Source of the DNA: Streptomyces tsukubensis
GTDB lineage: Bacteria > Actinomycetota > Actinomycetes > Streptomycetales > Streptomycetaceae
Assembly: GCF_009296025.1 (NCBI RefSeq)
Contig: NZ_CP045178.1
Coordinates: forward strand, 4,154,001 to 4,218,000
DNA length: 64,000 nt
Direction: 5' to 3'
The first letter of the stretch is position 1; the number at the start of each line of letters is the position of its first letter. The notes below the pieces were generated by a model that saw only the letters and a program-made list of their open reading frames with translations, was not told the origin of the DNA and did no database searches. The translations under genes were made by a program, and so were the position numbers. Shown piece after piece: positions 17,032 through 25,682 of this stretch.

Positions 17032-18054
17032 TCACTCGTGGTGCGGGGCGGGCGTGGACGGAGACGGTTCCGTGTGGGCGGTGGCGGTCGAGCGGAACGC
17101 CCTCCGATAGGCGGAGGGGGTGGTGGCCAGGGTGACCCGCATGTGCTGGCGCAGGTTGGTGCCGCTCCCCAGGCCCGTCCTGGCGGCGATGTCGTCCACG
17201 GGCAGTTCTGTCGATTCCAGCAGGTGGCGAGCGTGCTTCACGCGGGCGGAGGTGAGCCATTCAGCCGGGGACAGCCCCGTCTCCTGCCTGAACCGCCTGG
17301 TGAACGACCGCACGCTCATGTGACAGTGCGCCGCGAGGTCCTTGAGGGACAGTCGCGTGTCCAGACGCTCCGTCATCAGCGTTCGCGCCCCGGCCGTCGA
17401 CGCCTCCGTGTTCTCCGGGACCGGGAGGTCGATGTACTGCGCCTGCCCGCCTTCCCTCATGGGCGCGACGACGTTGTACCTGGCTGCTTGATTCGCCACG
17501 GAGCTGCCGTGGTCTTCCCTGATCAGGTGCAGGCACAGATCGATGGCCGCCGCGCCACCGGCGGAGGTCATGACCCCACGATCGTCGACGTAGAGCGGAT
17601 CGATGTCGAGGTCGACCGCGGGGAAGAGCCGGACGAACTGATCCGCGTAACGCCAATGCGTGGCGGCCCGGTGGCCCTCCAGCAGTCCGGCAGCGGCGAG
17701 GACGAACGACCCGGTGCACAGGGACACCATCCGGGCCCGGCCCTGAGCAGCTCGCAGCGCCTCAGCGATACGGGGGTCCAGTACACCGTCATCGAGCACG
17801 CCGGGGGAACGGGTGCCCGCGACGATCACGGTGTCGGCGTGCTCCAGCAGGGACAGGTCCCCTTGGGGAGTGATGCCGTACCCGTTCACCGTCGGCGCCG
17901 GGGAGCCGTCCGGCGTGACGACCCGCACGTCGTACGCCGCTTCTTCGGCCCGTGAGGTGACCGCGCCCAGCATCTGGGCCGGAATGCTGAGATCGAACGC
18001 GACCACCGGTGCGATGGCGAGAACCGTTACGCGGTGAGGAGCCACAACAGTCAT
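17032..18054 (-). CDS. GlxA/FtrA-type transcriptional regulator (DJ-1/PfpI plus AraC HTH)
   Basis: Protein of 340 residues: an N-terminal DJ-1/PfpI-like domain (about 8-170, with the conserved VSLCTGSFVLAAAGLL nucleophile-elbow region) and two AraC-type helix-turn-helix motifs (about 225-320, ending in ...TPSAYRRAFR). Such regulators usually control an adjacent catabolic gene. The esterase gene is divergent, with 130 bp between the starts, so it is the likely target. The start at 18,054 was chosen by alignment with the family N-terminus. Confidence 0.87.
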   Translation of the reverse strand: MTVVAPHRVTVLAIAPVVAFDLSIPAQMLGAVTSRAEEAAYDVRVVTPDGSPAPTVNGYGITPQGDLSLLEHADTVIVAGTRSPGVLDDGVLDPRIAEALRAAQGRARMVSLCTGSFVLAAAGLLEGHRAATHWRYADQFVRLFPAVDLDIDPLYVDDRGVMTSAGGAAAIDLCLHLIREDHGSSVANQAARYNVVAPMREGGQAQYIDLPVPENTEASTAGARTLMTERLDTRLSLKDLAAHCHMSVRSFTRRFRQETGLSPAEWLTSARVKHARHLLESTELPVDDIAARTGLGSGTNLRQHMRVTLATTPSAYRRAFRSTATAHTEPSPSTPAPHHE

Positions 18055-18185
18055 GGCCCAATAGTTGCACATAGTGGCTCTCGGGCCACTGTCCTCGTGC
18101 TGCGACCCCGGCGAGACTGAACCCCGGAGGCCCACACCAACAGCGCCTCTTCCCCCACCTTCATTCGAAAGGCCACGGCCCCGCC

Positions 18186-19124
18186 ATGCCCATCCCCGCT
18201 GTCGATCCCGAGATCCAGTCGCTGCTCAAGACCTCCGACGCAGGAGTCTTCCCCTTCTACGATCTGGACTCCGTCCTTGCCGTACCGGAGCGGTACCAGC
18301 CGCTGCGGGAGCACCCCGACACGCCCGTCGACGACCGCGTGAAGGTCCAGAACCTGTTCGTCCCGGGGCCCGGCGGACAACTGCGGCTCCGCGTCTACCG
18401 CCCCGCCACGGACAGCGCTCTGCCGGTCATCCTCTACGTGCACAGCGGTGCCTTCACCTACGGCTCCCCCGAGGCCGAGGAGGAGCACGCCCTGCGGTAC
18501 GCCCTGGACGCCGAAGCCGTCGTCGTCTCCGTCGACTACCGCCTCGCACCCGAGCACCCCTACCCGGCCGCGGCCGACGACGCCTACGCGGCCCTGACCT
18601 GGATCGCCGCACACGCGGCAGAGGTCGGCGGCGACCCGGAGCGCATCGCCGTCGCGGGAGTGAGCGCCGGAGGGAACATCGCCGCCTCCACCGTCCTGCG
18701 CGCCCGCGATCTCGCAGGACCGAAGGTGACCTTCCAGCTCCTGATCTACCCGGTCCTGGACAGCGGCCTGACCAGCGCCTCGATGCGCGAATCCACCAAT
18801 ACACCGATCTTCGACCGGGCCGCGGCGGAACTGGCCTGGCGCTACTACGCCGAAGGCCACGACCAGGCGCCCTACGCTTCCCCGGCACACGCCGCCGACC
18901 TCGGCGGACTGCCCCCCACCCTGATCGTCGTGGCCGAGGTCGACCCGCTGCGCGACGAGGGCCACCACTACGCCGAGCGACTCAGCGCCGCCGGAGTCAC
19001 CACCGAGTTCATCCAGGCCCCGGGTGCCGTGCACGGGTTCGACCTGCTGTTCCCGCAGGCCCGGGTCAGCGAACGCAATCTGGCAGACCAGGTACGGGCC
19101 CTCCACGAAGCCCTCCACCCGTAA
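18186..19124 (+). CDS. Alpha/beta hydrolase of the HSL (type IV) esterase family
   Basis: Cytoplasmic esterase of 312 residues. The oxyanion motif, usually HGGG, reads YVHSGAF here (residues 85-90), a notable substitution. The nucleophile is Ser160 in GVSAGGN, the acid is in VAEVDPLRDEG (about 255), and the base is in VHGFD (about 285). Substrate is unknown. It is divergent from the GlxA-type regulator and is the last chromosomal gene before the integrated element. Confidence 0.88.
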   Translation: MPIPAVDPEIQSLLKTSDAGVFPFYDLDSVLAVPERYQPLREHPDTPVDDRVKVQNLFVPGPGGQLRLRVYRPATDSALPVILYVHSGAFTYGSPEAEEEHALRYALDAEAVVVSVDYRLAPEHPYPAAADDAYAALTWIAAHAAEVGGDPERIAVAGVSAGGNIAASTVLRARDLAGPKVTFQLLIYPVLDSGLTSASMRESTNTPIFDRAAAELAWRYYAEGHDQAPYASPAHAADLGGLPPTLIVVAEVDPLRDEGHHYAERLSAAGVTTEFIQAPGAVHGFDLLFPQARVSERNLADQVRALHEALHP

Positions 19125-19236
19125 CCAGAACCGTCCGCCTGCCGCCCGTCACTTCGGAGGGGCCTGCCCGAAGTGCCGGGCGGGCGGAGTACGCCAGCAC
19201 ACTTCGCCCACCCCGCACCCGCCAACAACAGGAGAA

Positions 19237-19276
19237 GACCCCCTCCGACCAGCGTTTCCACAGGTCGGAGAGGGTC
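19237..19276 (-). terminator. Terminator of the interrupted tRNA gene
   Basis: Hairpin with stem CCTCCGACC/GGTCGGAGG extended by GACC/GGTC and a 12-base loop. It lies directly downstream, on the minus strand, of the tRNA 3' end. Confidence 0.75.
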
Positions 19277-19294
19277 TTTGAGATCTTTGAAACG

Positions 19295-19314
19295 TGGAGC
19301 CTAGGGGAGTCGAA
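19295..19314 (-). other. tRNA 3' end, left attachment site (attL) of the ICE
   Basis: On the minus strand these 20 bases read TTCGACTCCCCTAGGCTCCA. This is a T-loop (TTCGACT), the 3' strand of the T-stem, a 7-base acceptor strand and discriminator A. Going 5' the sequence stops matching a tRNA within the T-stem: only three stem pairs remain. The 5' acceptor strand (expected GGAGCCT) is not found nearby. This is the footprint of integration into the 3' end of a tRNA gene; the intact gene should lie at the other end, beyond 64 kb. The tRNA species cannot be assigned from this fragment. Confidence 0.8.
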
Positions 19315-19416
19315 CCCGAAAACGTTACCTCTCTGACCTGCGGAAACGCCGGAGAACCGGGACAATAGGGCCCGTTTCCGTCCCCCTGCATCCTGCTCGA
19401 TCCGTCTCGATCAGGC

Positions 19417-19442
19417 TCCCGTGTTGACGCGTCAACACGGGA
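19417..19442. repeat. 26-bp perfect palindrome near attL
   Basis: Two 13-base halves, TCCCGTGTTGACG and CGTCAACACGGGA, form an uninterrupted perfect palindrome 103 bp inside the element. It could be a recombinase or excisionase arm site, or an operator. Confidence 0.9.
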
Positions 19443-19610
19443 CCGGCACGCGTTGCTGAAGGAAATCTCCGACCCCGATCAAACCCCACCCCACCTTGTC
19501 AGACTGCCGATGTGCGTTCCGAACAACGACCCTTGCGCCAGCAAAGCTGGTGACGATGACCCACGAGGGGCCTCGTCGGCATCAACCCCGGTCCGTGCCC
19601 ACCTCTGTGG

Positions 19611-20450
19611 TCAGTAGCCCAGCACCAGTTCTCTCGTCGGACTCGGGACGCCGAGATCCGTCAAGGGCTTCGTGTTCGTTACTACGTCAACGCGATGCGA
19701 TCTCGCGTACGAGGCCAAGGCCAACGAGAACTTCGGCTCGCTGCTCGTGCTCTGGGCGGCTACCGCCAGGTAGCGCAGCAGCCTCGGCGTCACTCTCATC
19801 CTGCCTTGCAGTAGCCGGAGATTGGCGATGCCGCATTCCGCCTCCAATCGGATCGTCTCGTTTCGGTCCGGCTTCTCTACCAGTCCCACCATCCTCTGCA
19901 CCGGACCCTCGCCCGTACAGACGATCACTCCGTGGCTGCTTGCGGCGCTAGCGTCGAAGGGCGCGGCCAGCACCGCCGGAATGGCCTGCGGAGTCGCTGT
20001 GACGAGCGCAGACAGCGCTGTATGGGTGGGGTCGACGTTGTCAGCGAAGACCACGTAGAACTCCCCCGTGCGCAGGTGTTCGGAACCGTTCAACACGGAC
20101 GTGACATCGGCGTATCGGCCGTGCTGGGCGATGAAGTCGACTTGCAGATGGTCGGCGGCTCGGGGCTGCGCCGGAAGCTGGTTCGTAAGGCTCTGGTAGC
20201 GGGCCAAAGCCCCTGGAGCAAGGACCTGGCGGGTCCAGTCGATCAGCGGCGTGTAATACGGGTGGTGGACGACTACGGCGCGATCACTCCCGATGGCGGC
20301 GGCCTCGTCCACGATGTGCGCGAGGCCCGGCCGGCCACAGACAGGCCGCAGCTCCTTGGGCAAGTACGGTGACCAACTGCCTACGCGGGTGCCCAATCCA
20401 CCGGCGGCGATCACCACAGGTGGCACGACGGAGATTGACGGCCGATTCAT
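19611..20450 (-). CDS. Sugar-phosphate nucleotidyltransferase-like protein
   Basis: Protein of 279 residues with the nucleotidyltransferase fold used to make NDP-sugars. VVIAAGGLGTRVG (about 12-24) is the nucleotide-binding signature and YLPKELRPVCGRPGLAHIVD is the following substrate loop. VVFADNVD corresponds to the metal-binding aspartate region. The C-terminal part is shorter than in GalU/RmlA enzymes. It is divergent from the NUDIX gene with 44 bp between the starts. It is the first gene of the element next to attL. Substrate is unknown. Confidence 0.78.
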   Translation of the reverse strand: MNRPSISVVPPVVIAAGGLGTRVGSWSPYLPKELRPVCGRPGLAHIVDEAAAIGSDRAVVVHHPYYTPLIDWTRQVLAPGALARYQSLTNQLPAQPRAADHLQVDFIAQHGRYADVTSVLNGSEHLRTGEFYVVFADNVDPTHTALSALVTATPQAIPAVLAAPFDASAASSHGVIVCTGEGPVQRMVGLVEKPDRNETIRLEAECGIANLRLLQGRMRVTPRLLRYLAVAAQSTSSEPKFSLALASYARSHRVDVVTNTKPLTDLGVPSPTRELVLGY

Positions 20451-20494
20451 CGGTGTCCCCTTCGGGCCGGTCCGCCGAGCGATAGCGTCGGCGG

Positions 20495-20923
20495 ATGCAT
20501 ACACGTGTGACGGGCATCGTCATCAAGGACGACAAGATCTTGGTGCTCAACCAGGACACCGACGGCCCCAGGACCTGGTCCCTGCCCGGCGGCAAGGTCG
20601 AGGACGGCGAGGCTCTGGAAGAGGCGCTGATCAGGGAAATGCAGGAGGAGACCGGCGCCGAGGTTGAAGTGGGCCGACTGCTGTACCTGTGCGACAACAC
20701 GAGTGCTCACGTCGTTCACATCACCTTCGAGGCCCGCATCGTGGGCGGAGAGATCGGAGCGGTCAAGGAGGGTGCGGACACGCGGCCGATCCGAGGCGTC
20801 GAGTTTGTGGCGTTGGACGACCTGCCCAGCCGAGGCTTCAGTGACGTGTTCGTGAAGCTCTGCCGGGACGGGTTCCCGGGCGCGGGTTCGTACATGGGGC
20901 CGAAGTCCGCGATCGGCCTATGA
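20495..20923 (+). CDS. NUDIX hydrolase
   Basis: Protein of 142 residues with a perfect Nudix box GX5EX7REUXEEXGU at residues 33-55. It hydrolyses nucleoside diphosphates linked to another group; substrate unknown. It is divergent from the nucleotidyltransferase gene, and its 3' end overlaps by six bases the convergent fusion gene. The three genes look like one cargo unit. Confidence 0.9.
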   Translation: MHTRVTGIVIKDDKILVLNQDTDGPRTWSLPGGKVEDGEALEEALIREMQEETGAEVEVGRLLYLCDNTSAHVVHITFEARIVGGEIGAVKEGADTRPIRGVEFVALDDLPSRGFSDVFVKLCRDGFPGAGSYMGPKSAIGL

Positions 20924-22741
20924 GTCCAGCGAACTGATCAGCAGCCGGTCGAGTCCGCCTGGCGTGGTCCGGGCGGACTCATTGACGGCGTCGACCCACT
21001 GATTGAGCAGGTGCGCCAGCTCCCAAGCTCCGAGCCGTGCGGCATCGGTGGTGTGAGGGTCGCGCACCAGGCGAACCCCTACGCCCCGTGAGGAGCCCAG
21101 CAGGTAGCGCGAGCGGACAGCCGACACCGCACCTTCGGTGCTTGGAGTGTTCCAGGCCGCTCCGAACAAGTACCGCTGCATGGGCTGGGATTCAGGCAGC
21201 GCGGGGCCATCGCCACACCAGATCTGAACGTTGCCGATCAGGTGGTGAATCTCCCGCTCGCCACGGCCGGGTTCCATCACGGGACAGCTGTCGCCCACGA
21301 CATAGCCGCTGTTGTACGCCCGCGCCCCCTTCGTGGCGGCCAAGGCTTCGGCCCGGCTTGGCAACCGTGCTCCGAACCATGCGGCGGCGACGGCCGCCCC
21401 GATCCACGTGACCCAGTACGCGGGATGGGACTCGTATCCGCGGCTGACCCGCCATCGCCGATCGGCCGGGTCGTGATGGAGTCGTCCACCACGTTCGTGG
21501 GGCATCGGGCACACCAGGAGATTGGTACCGAGCCGGGAGTTCACTGCCCCGCCCGCGTGCAGCATGGTCAGCAGCTCGGCCATTTCCGCGTTGGTGACCA
21601 GCAGATTGCGCCACTGGGCCTGTCCTACTGGCCTGTAGGCCGGCTTGGCCATCCGCTGTGGAGCAGGTTGGGCGCGGACGCGGTGGCTGGGCCGGGGCAC
21701 GGGTTCGTGCACCTCGTACTGGCTGTCACCGGCGAGCCACTTGGTGACGGTCTCGGTCACTTCGGGGGCGAGCTGTTGGCGGGCCTGGGCGATGGCCTTC
21801 TCTACCGCAGCGCTGACGAGGCCCACGACACCGGAGGACAGTTCGGCGACCAGGGTGTCCTTGCGTCCGGTGGTGGCAAAGGTGGTGTCCGTCGCAGTCG
21901 TGGCGTCAGCAGCGCTGGGCGATTCGTCGGCCACTTCCGGCATCCCGATACCGAGAAACTGGGTGAGAGCCGCTTCCGTACGTGCGGGATCGCTGACGTG
22001 CTGTTCGTACGGGATGACCAGGAGAGGGCGGCGGGACGGCTGATCTCCGTCGAAGAGGGCTCGGGCGAGCAGCAGCGAGTTCACGACGATCAGCCGCCCC
22101 AGAGCGGTGGCCGGATCGGGATCGTCCTGCGGAAGGAGCGGGGCGAAGACCGTACGCCACCTGGGTGCGCGGGCCGTCGCGGCAACCTGCGCGTACCGGT
22201 CGCCGTAGCGCCATCGGTCCCAGAGCCGACCTCGGGCGAACGAGGAAGCGATCCCGATGGGTGCCCGGGTCAGGACGACGGCCGGCGACTCAGGCAGCAT
22301 GCCCAGGACGGTGTCCGTGGCGAAGAAGAGATTCGTCTCCTTGACCAAGTGCCGGGGTTGCCCGTGCAGGTCGCTGAGCGCGCAGAGGAGATGGTGCCAG
22401 CCCAAGCCGCTGAGTCCGGTTCCCTGGAGACTCGGCGGCACGCGGTTACCGGGCGACAACGGGTGTTCGCGACCGAGCTGCTGGCGGAAGGGCTCGTTGT
22501 GCTGCGGCATCGCCCCCCGCAACGAGTCGGACAGCCAGTTCGATCCAACCCTCTCGAAGACGCCGAGGGCCAGCGCTGGCGGCGAGACCAGCCCTCGGCC
22601 CTGCTCCTCCAGGTGGGTGGCCAGGCGCGCGACGATGCTGTGGATGGTGCCGTCGGGCAGAGCCGCGCTTAAGGCGGGATGCGGCCTCGCGGGCGGTAAG
22701 GGTGCCGCCCCGGGTTCCGTCTGTTCGTGACTTGTTGTCAT
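20918..22741 (-). CDS. Sulfotransferase-like domain fused to an FGE/SUMF1-like domain
   Basis: Protein of 607 residues. Residues ~55-290 resemble a sulfotransferase: RVGSNWLSD (64-72) fits the 5'-phosphosulfate loop and VVLTRAPIGIASSF (about 165-180) the 3'-phosphate motif. A linker follows. Residues ~380-600 have the formylglycine-generating-enzyme/EgtB-type fold (VTWIGAAVAAAWFGARLPSRAE, then EIHHLIGNVQIWCGDG). The paired active-site cysteines of true FGE are not evident. The start at 22,741 is set by similarity to the gene at 48,223 and by a leaderless promoter; the frame is open seven codons further. The specific reaction is unknown. Confidence 0.68.
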   Translation of the reverse strand: MTTSHEQTEPGAAPLPPARPHPALSAALPDGTIHSIVARLATHLEEQGRGLVSPPALALGVFERVGSNWLSDSLRGAMPQHNEPFRQQLGREHPLSPGNRVPPSLQGTGLSGLGWHHLLCALSDLHGQPRHLVKETNLFFATDTVLGMLPESPAVVLTRAPIGIASSFARGRLWDRWRYGDRYAQVAATARAPRWRTVFAPLLPQDDPDPATALGRLIVVNSLLLARALFDGDQPSRRPLLVIPYEQHVSDPARTEAALTQFLGIGMPEVADESPSAADATTATDTTFATTGRKDTLVAELSSGVVGLVSAAVEKAIAQARQQLAPEVTETVTKWLAGDSQYEVHEPVPRPSHRVRAQPAPQRMAKPAYRPVGQAQWRNLLVTNAEMAELLTMLHAGGAVNSRLGTNLLVCPMPHERGGRLHHDPADRRWRVSRGYESHPAYWVTWIGAAVAAAWFGARLPSRAEALAATKGARAYNSGYVVGDSCPVMEPGRGEREIHHLIGNVQIWCGDGPALPESQPMQRYLFGAAWNTPSTEGAVSAVRSRYLLGSSRGVGVRLVRDPHTTDAARLGAWELAHLLNQWVDAVNESARTTPGGLDRLLISSLDS

Positions 22742-22822
22742 GACCCGAAAACTTAGAGCCACTTCGGTCGGCCACCCCTGAGGAAAACTCAGGGCTGAGT
22801 AACGCTCAGGGTCTGCATATGC
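22686..22822 (-). repeat. Inverted duplication, copy A (operator, promoter and first codons)
   Basis: Read on the minus strand, this stretch nearly matches 48,142-48,283 on the plus strand. It starts with GCATATGC, then CTGAG-CGTTA-CTCAG (22,795-22,809), then CCCTGAG-N5-CTCAGGG (22,776-22,794). A -10 box TAAGTT (22,750-22,755) and the ATG at 22,741 follow. The match continues into the first 15-20 codons (MTTSHxxTExGAAPLPPA). Confidence 0.88.
22776..22809 (-). promoter_or_regulatory. Double dyad operator and leaderless promoter of the fusion gene
   Basis: Two adjacent dyads with CTGAG/CTCAG half-sites sit 20-55 bp upstream of the -10 box TAAGTT. The ATG comes eight bases after that box and no ribosome-binding site precedes it, so the mRNA should be leaderless. 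The same arrangement occurs at 48,155-48,188. Confidence 0.8.
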
Positions 22823-22843
22823 CTATGTCGTGGGTCCTTGACG

Positions 22844-23281
22844 CTACGCAGCGGCCTGGGCTGTCCGAGGTCGGACGCCCAAGGTCTGGCCCAGTGCTCG
22901 TTCGACCGAGACCACGATGGCCACCCGCTCGGGGTCCGGGGCCGGCGTACGACCGTATCGCTCTCCGTAACGGGCAACCGCATCCTCGACCACAGCCTCG
23001 TCAGTGCACACCTCTGCCACCCCTTCGAGCGTGGCCCACCGGCCGCCGTCGACCTGGCACACGGCTACGGGGGCTTCACCCCCACTCGCGAGAATGTTGG
23101 CCACCTTACGGCTCGATTTGCGAGTGATAATTCTGGCCACGCCTGCGGCGACATCCACCGTGACACCGACCGGCACGACATGCGGTCTCCCATCGGGCCG
23201 CAGCGTAGTCAGCGTGCACAGGTGGCGCTCGCTCCAGAACTCTAGGTAGTTGTCCGGCTGGCCGGATATCACGTTCGACAT
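22844..23281 (-). CDS. PPOX-class, probably F420-dependent, oxidoreductase
   Basis: Split-barrel flavin/F420-binding protein of 145 residues. It shows the family pattern CTLTTLRPDGRPHVVPVGVTVD and ARIITRKSSRKVANI, followed by the middle strand VAVCQVDGGRWATLEG. Family members reduce small substrates with F420H2 or FMN. The start at 23,281 leaves TACGCT eight bases ahead with no ribosome-binding site, again consistent with a leaderless mRNA. Substrate is unknown. Confidence 0.82.
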   Translation of the reverse strand: MSNVISGQPDNYLEFWSERHLCTLTTLRPDGRPHVVPVGVTVDVAAGVARIITRKSSRKVANILASGGEAPVAVCQVDGGRWATLEGVAEVCTDEAVVEDAVARYGERYGRTPAPDPERVAIVVSVERALGQTLGVRPRTAQAAA

Positions 23282-23851
23282 GACCGAAAGCGTAAACGCC
23301 GTAGTTGCCCGAACTGCCCCAGAGTGACCGCCACCACACCCCTCCAGATCAGTCATTTTGTCCATTTCACGGACGTTTGCGAGAGAGGCACCTTAGTTAA
23401 AAGTCTCAGGTTGATAACGGAGTCACCTATCGGCCCGCAAAAGTTGATCCGTGCACGCCAGAAAGCAAAACGGCAGCTCAGCGCCTCGTACGGAATTGAA
23501 CAAGGTTGCTTTAGGCCACTTTGACCCGGTGAAGTTACCTGCCGTCTACACGAATCGATCATGATTTTTAGGCCATGTCTTGTCGGAACCGTCACGTACT
23601 GTCCAAAGAGGTTCCCGGGAGCTCCACGGGGCAGCCTCGCTCGGGGCGTCAGTGCGTGTTCGCGTACGTGACATACCGAGTAGACGGGAAGCCCTGGATG
23701 CCTGGCATCCCTCCCCCTCCGCGGGGGTTCAGTGGGGCGCAGGCGCCGCCGACTGCGGTCGTTTCCGGCACTGGGAACAGGACGTCATCGACCTGGGCGC
23801 GGTGTCGCCCGGCTCGGGGGAGCCATCACAGCCGGTTGGAGGGATTACTCA
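23282..23851. other. 570-base intergenic region, less GC-rich than its surroundings
   Basis: The left half (23,330-23,590) is clearly lower in GC than the flanking genes. It should hold the divergent promoters of the oxidoreductase gene and the IrrE-like gene. Short frames from 23,575 and 23,580 have no family resemblance and no ribosome-binding site. I see no RNA gene or strong hairpin. Confidence 0.5.
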
Positions 23852-24538
23852 GTGTGGTCGGATAAGAGTGGTCGAGACGCGGAGGAACCCAAGGTTCCCG
23901 CTCAGGACGGGGTCATCAGCCGACGCCTTGGGCGCTGGCGTACGGCCACGGCCCGAACGGTGGAGAAGGATCTGCACCGACTGATTCGGCGTGAGCTGCA
24001 AGACCTCGGGGTCACTCCCCCGCTCGACGTTCACGATCTCTGCGAGAAGCTGAGCCGACGGCGCGGGCGCCCTCTGTTTCTGCGTGCAGCTCCGCTGCCC
24101 AAGCCTGGCCCATCGGGCATGTGGGCTGAGTACGACACGTACGACGTGATCCTGTACCAGCAGGAAACGACCGACCTGCACCAGGACGGGATCATCCTGC
24201 ACGAGGTCGGGCACATCCTCGTGGCGGAGAACGAAGAGGCCGCTGAGACCTCCTCGGGCGAGGCCAAAGCGGACACGCCGATTGCCGACCCTGATGAAGA
24301 AGCGGCGGCCGTCGACGTGGAGGGGTGGGCCACCCTGATGCCCGTCTTCGGTACCGAGGCGGTCAAGCGTGTGGCCCAGCGTTGCTCGTACGACGACGGC
24401 GAAGAGTGCTCCGTCGAACTCGTGGCGACGATCATCCTGGAGTGGTCGACCCTGCTCGCAAGCTCCACTCCGCCGGCTGATGATCCCGCACTGCGACGGG
24501 TCGAAGCTGCTCTTGGCGACCGGCGAGGATGGCTGTAA
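23852..24538 (+). CDS. ImmA/IrrE-like zinc metallopeptidase
   Basis: Protein of 228 residues with the zinc motif HEVGH at 117-121 (IILHEVGHILVAE). Such proteins cleave or regulate XRE-type repressors on mobile elements, as ImmA does in ICEBs1. The GTG at 23,852 has GGAGGG seven bases ahead. The usual adjacent XRE gene is missing on this side; the nearest is the one at 27,587-28,453. It forms an operon with the membrane protein gene three bases downstream. The third zinc ligand is probably in the acidic region EEAAAVDVEGWATLMP. Confidence 0.8.
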   Translation: MWSDKSGRDAEEPKVPAQDGVISRRLGRWRTATARTVEKDLHRLIRRELQDLGVTPPLDVHDLCEKLSRRRGRPLFLRAAPLPKPGPSGMWAEYDTYDVILYQQETTDLHQDGIILHEVGHILVAENEEAAETSSGEAKADTPIADPDEEAAAVDVEGWATLMPVFGTEAVKRVAQRCSYDDGEECSVELVATIILEWSTLLASSTPPADDPALRRVEAALGDRRGWL

Positions 24539-24541
24539 CTC

Positions 24542-25657
24542 GTGGAACTCCTGCTCCTGGGGCTCCTGGCCGCTCTGGTCTGGAAGCTCTACCAGTGGAA
24601 GCGAAGCCCGCACGACGCACCTCTTCGCTCGGTCACCCTCTGCCTTCTCTGTGCTGCGCTCTCGTACCCCGTAGCGATGCCCGGCGGCGCGTCCGGCGTC
24701 GACACCGTCGCCGGTCACGGGACGGCGAAGCTGATTCAGAACGTACTGCTGCTTCTCGCGGTGTACTTCCTGATGTGCTTCTACCTCTACTCCGCCGCCG
24801 ACGAGGATGCGGGCCGACGTAGGGCTCGGAAGGAAGCCGTCGTTGTCGCGGTCGTCGCGGTGGCGATCACTGTCGCTGCCGTGTCTGTGCCGCACGAGGT
24901 CTTCGCCGGCTCCTTCAGCACGGCCGACATGACGACTCCGCAGATCTCGTTCTTCTACGGCGGCGCTGGCCTCTACCTGATGTACGCGCTTGGCATGGCG
25001 TGCCGGTGGACTCGCCGCTATGCCCGAATGTCCCGACGCCCGCATTCCACCGGGCTCTGGATGGCCGCCGTGGGTCTGGGGGCTATGGCGGTGGCCTGCG
25101 CGATCCGCGCCGTCATCGTCGCCTTTCGCGCGGCCGACGTAGAGGTATCCGAACCGCTGATGGCAGCCGTCGCCTTCCTCCTGGTGGCGTCCATCCTCAC
25201 GTTCGCGGCGGGCATCACGTACTCCGGAGCCCGAGCCCGGATCTCATCCCTCCGCCTCTGGCTCCGCCACCGCCGCGACCACCGCCGACTTACCCCGTTG
25301 TGGGAACTGCTGGCGGAGACGTACCCGGACAACGTGCTGCGGCCGGCGTCCGCGGCGGCCCTGGACCGGTGGCGGGCCCGCGGCGTGCACCGGCGCTACC
25401 ACCGTCGCATCGTGGAGTGCCGCGACGGCCTGGTGGACATCAGCCCGTACCTGCTGGATGAGGGCGACGACAGCACAGCCCTCAACATCGGCTCCGCCGA
25501 GCTTGCCGCCCGGCTCCGCCGGGCCTCCGCCCGGATCGAGAAGGGCGTCCCCGCCCCCCGCCGCGCGGTTCCCCTCGCGATGGCGCTGGGCAGCGACCGC
25601 GAGTCGGATGTGAAACAACTGATTGCGGTATCTGACGAACTGCGCGCAGCCGCATGA
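24542..25657 (+). CDS. MAB_1171c-type putative transporter or sensor membrane protein
   Basis: Protein of 371 residues with seven predicted membrane helices in residues ~1-230, then a basic cytoplasmic domain of ~140 residues (LRHRRDHRRLTPLWELLAET...). This architecture is that of the MAB_1171c family, typically encoded next to an IrrE-like protein in actinobacteria. No transport substrate or enzymatic motif is visible. The start at 24,542 follows the metallopeptidase stop by three bases. Confidence 0.75.
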   Translation: MELLLLGLLAALVWKLYQWKRSPHDAPLRSVTLCLLCAALSYPVAMPGGASGVDTVAGHGTAKLIQNVLLLLAVYFLMCFYLYSAADEDAGRRRARKEAVVVAVVAVAITVAAVSVPHEVFAGSFSTADMTTPQISFFYGGAGLYLMYALGMACRWTRRYARMSRRPHSTGLWMAAVGLGAMAVACAIRAVIVAFRAADVEVSEPLMAAVAFLLVASILTFAAGITYSGARARISSLRLWLRHRRDHRRLTPLWELLAETYPDNVLRPASAAALDRWRARGVHRRYHRRIVECRDGLVDISPYLLDEGDDSTALNIGSAELAARLRRASARIEKGVPAPRRAVPLAMALGSDRESDVKQLIAVSDELRAAA

Positions 25658-25682
25658 CCTCGCACGATCAAGGAGCCACACG

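Larger units (their letters stand above)
19125..19610. other. Junction region between chromosome and element
   Basis: A 486-base stretch without a gene. It holds a terminator hairpin, the 3' end of a tRNA (left attachment site) and a 26-bp perfect palindrome, each listed separately. From about 19,315 rightwards the composition and content are those of the mobile element. No integrase or excisionase frame is present at this end. Confidence 0.7.

Noticed and set aside
16265..17260. 331-codon minus-strand frame through the 38-bp repeats
   Set aside because: The unit is not a multiple of three, so the translation changes frame between copies. The frame also overlaps the oxidoreductase gene.
23575..23984. 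Short plus-strand frames before the IrrE-like gene, possibly the missing XRE partner
   Set aside because: Translations show no helix-turn-helix and one continues out of frame into the metallopeptidase gene.
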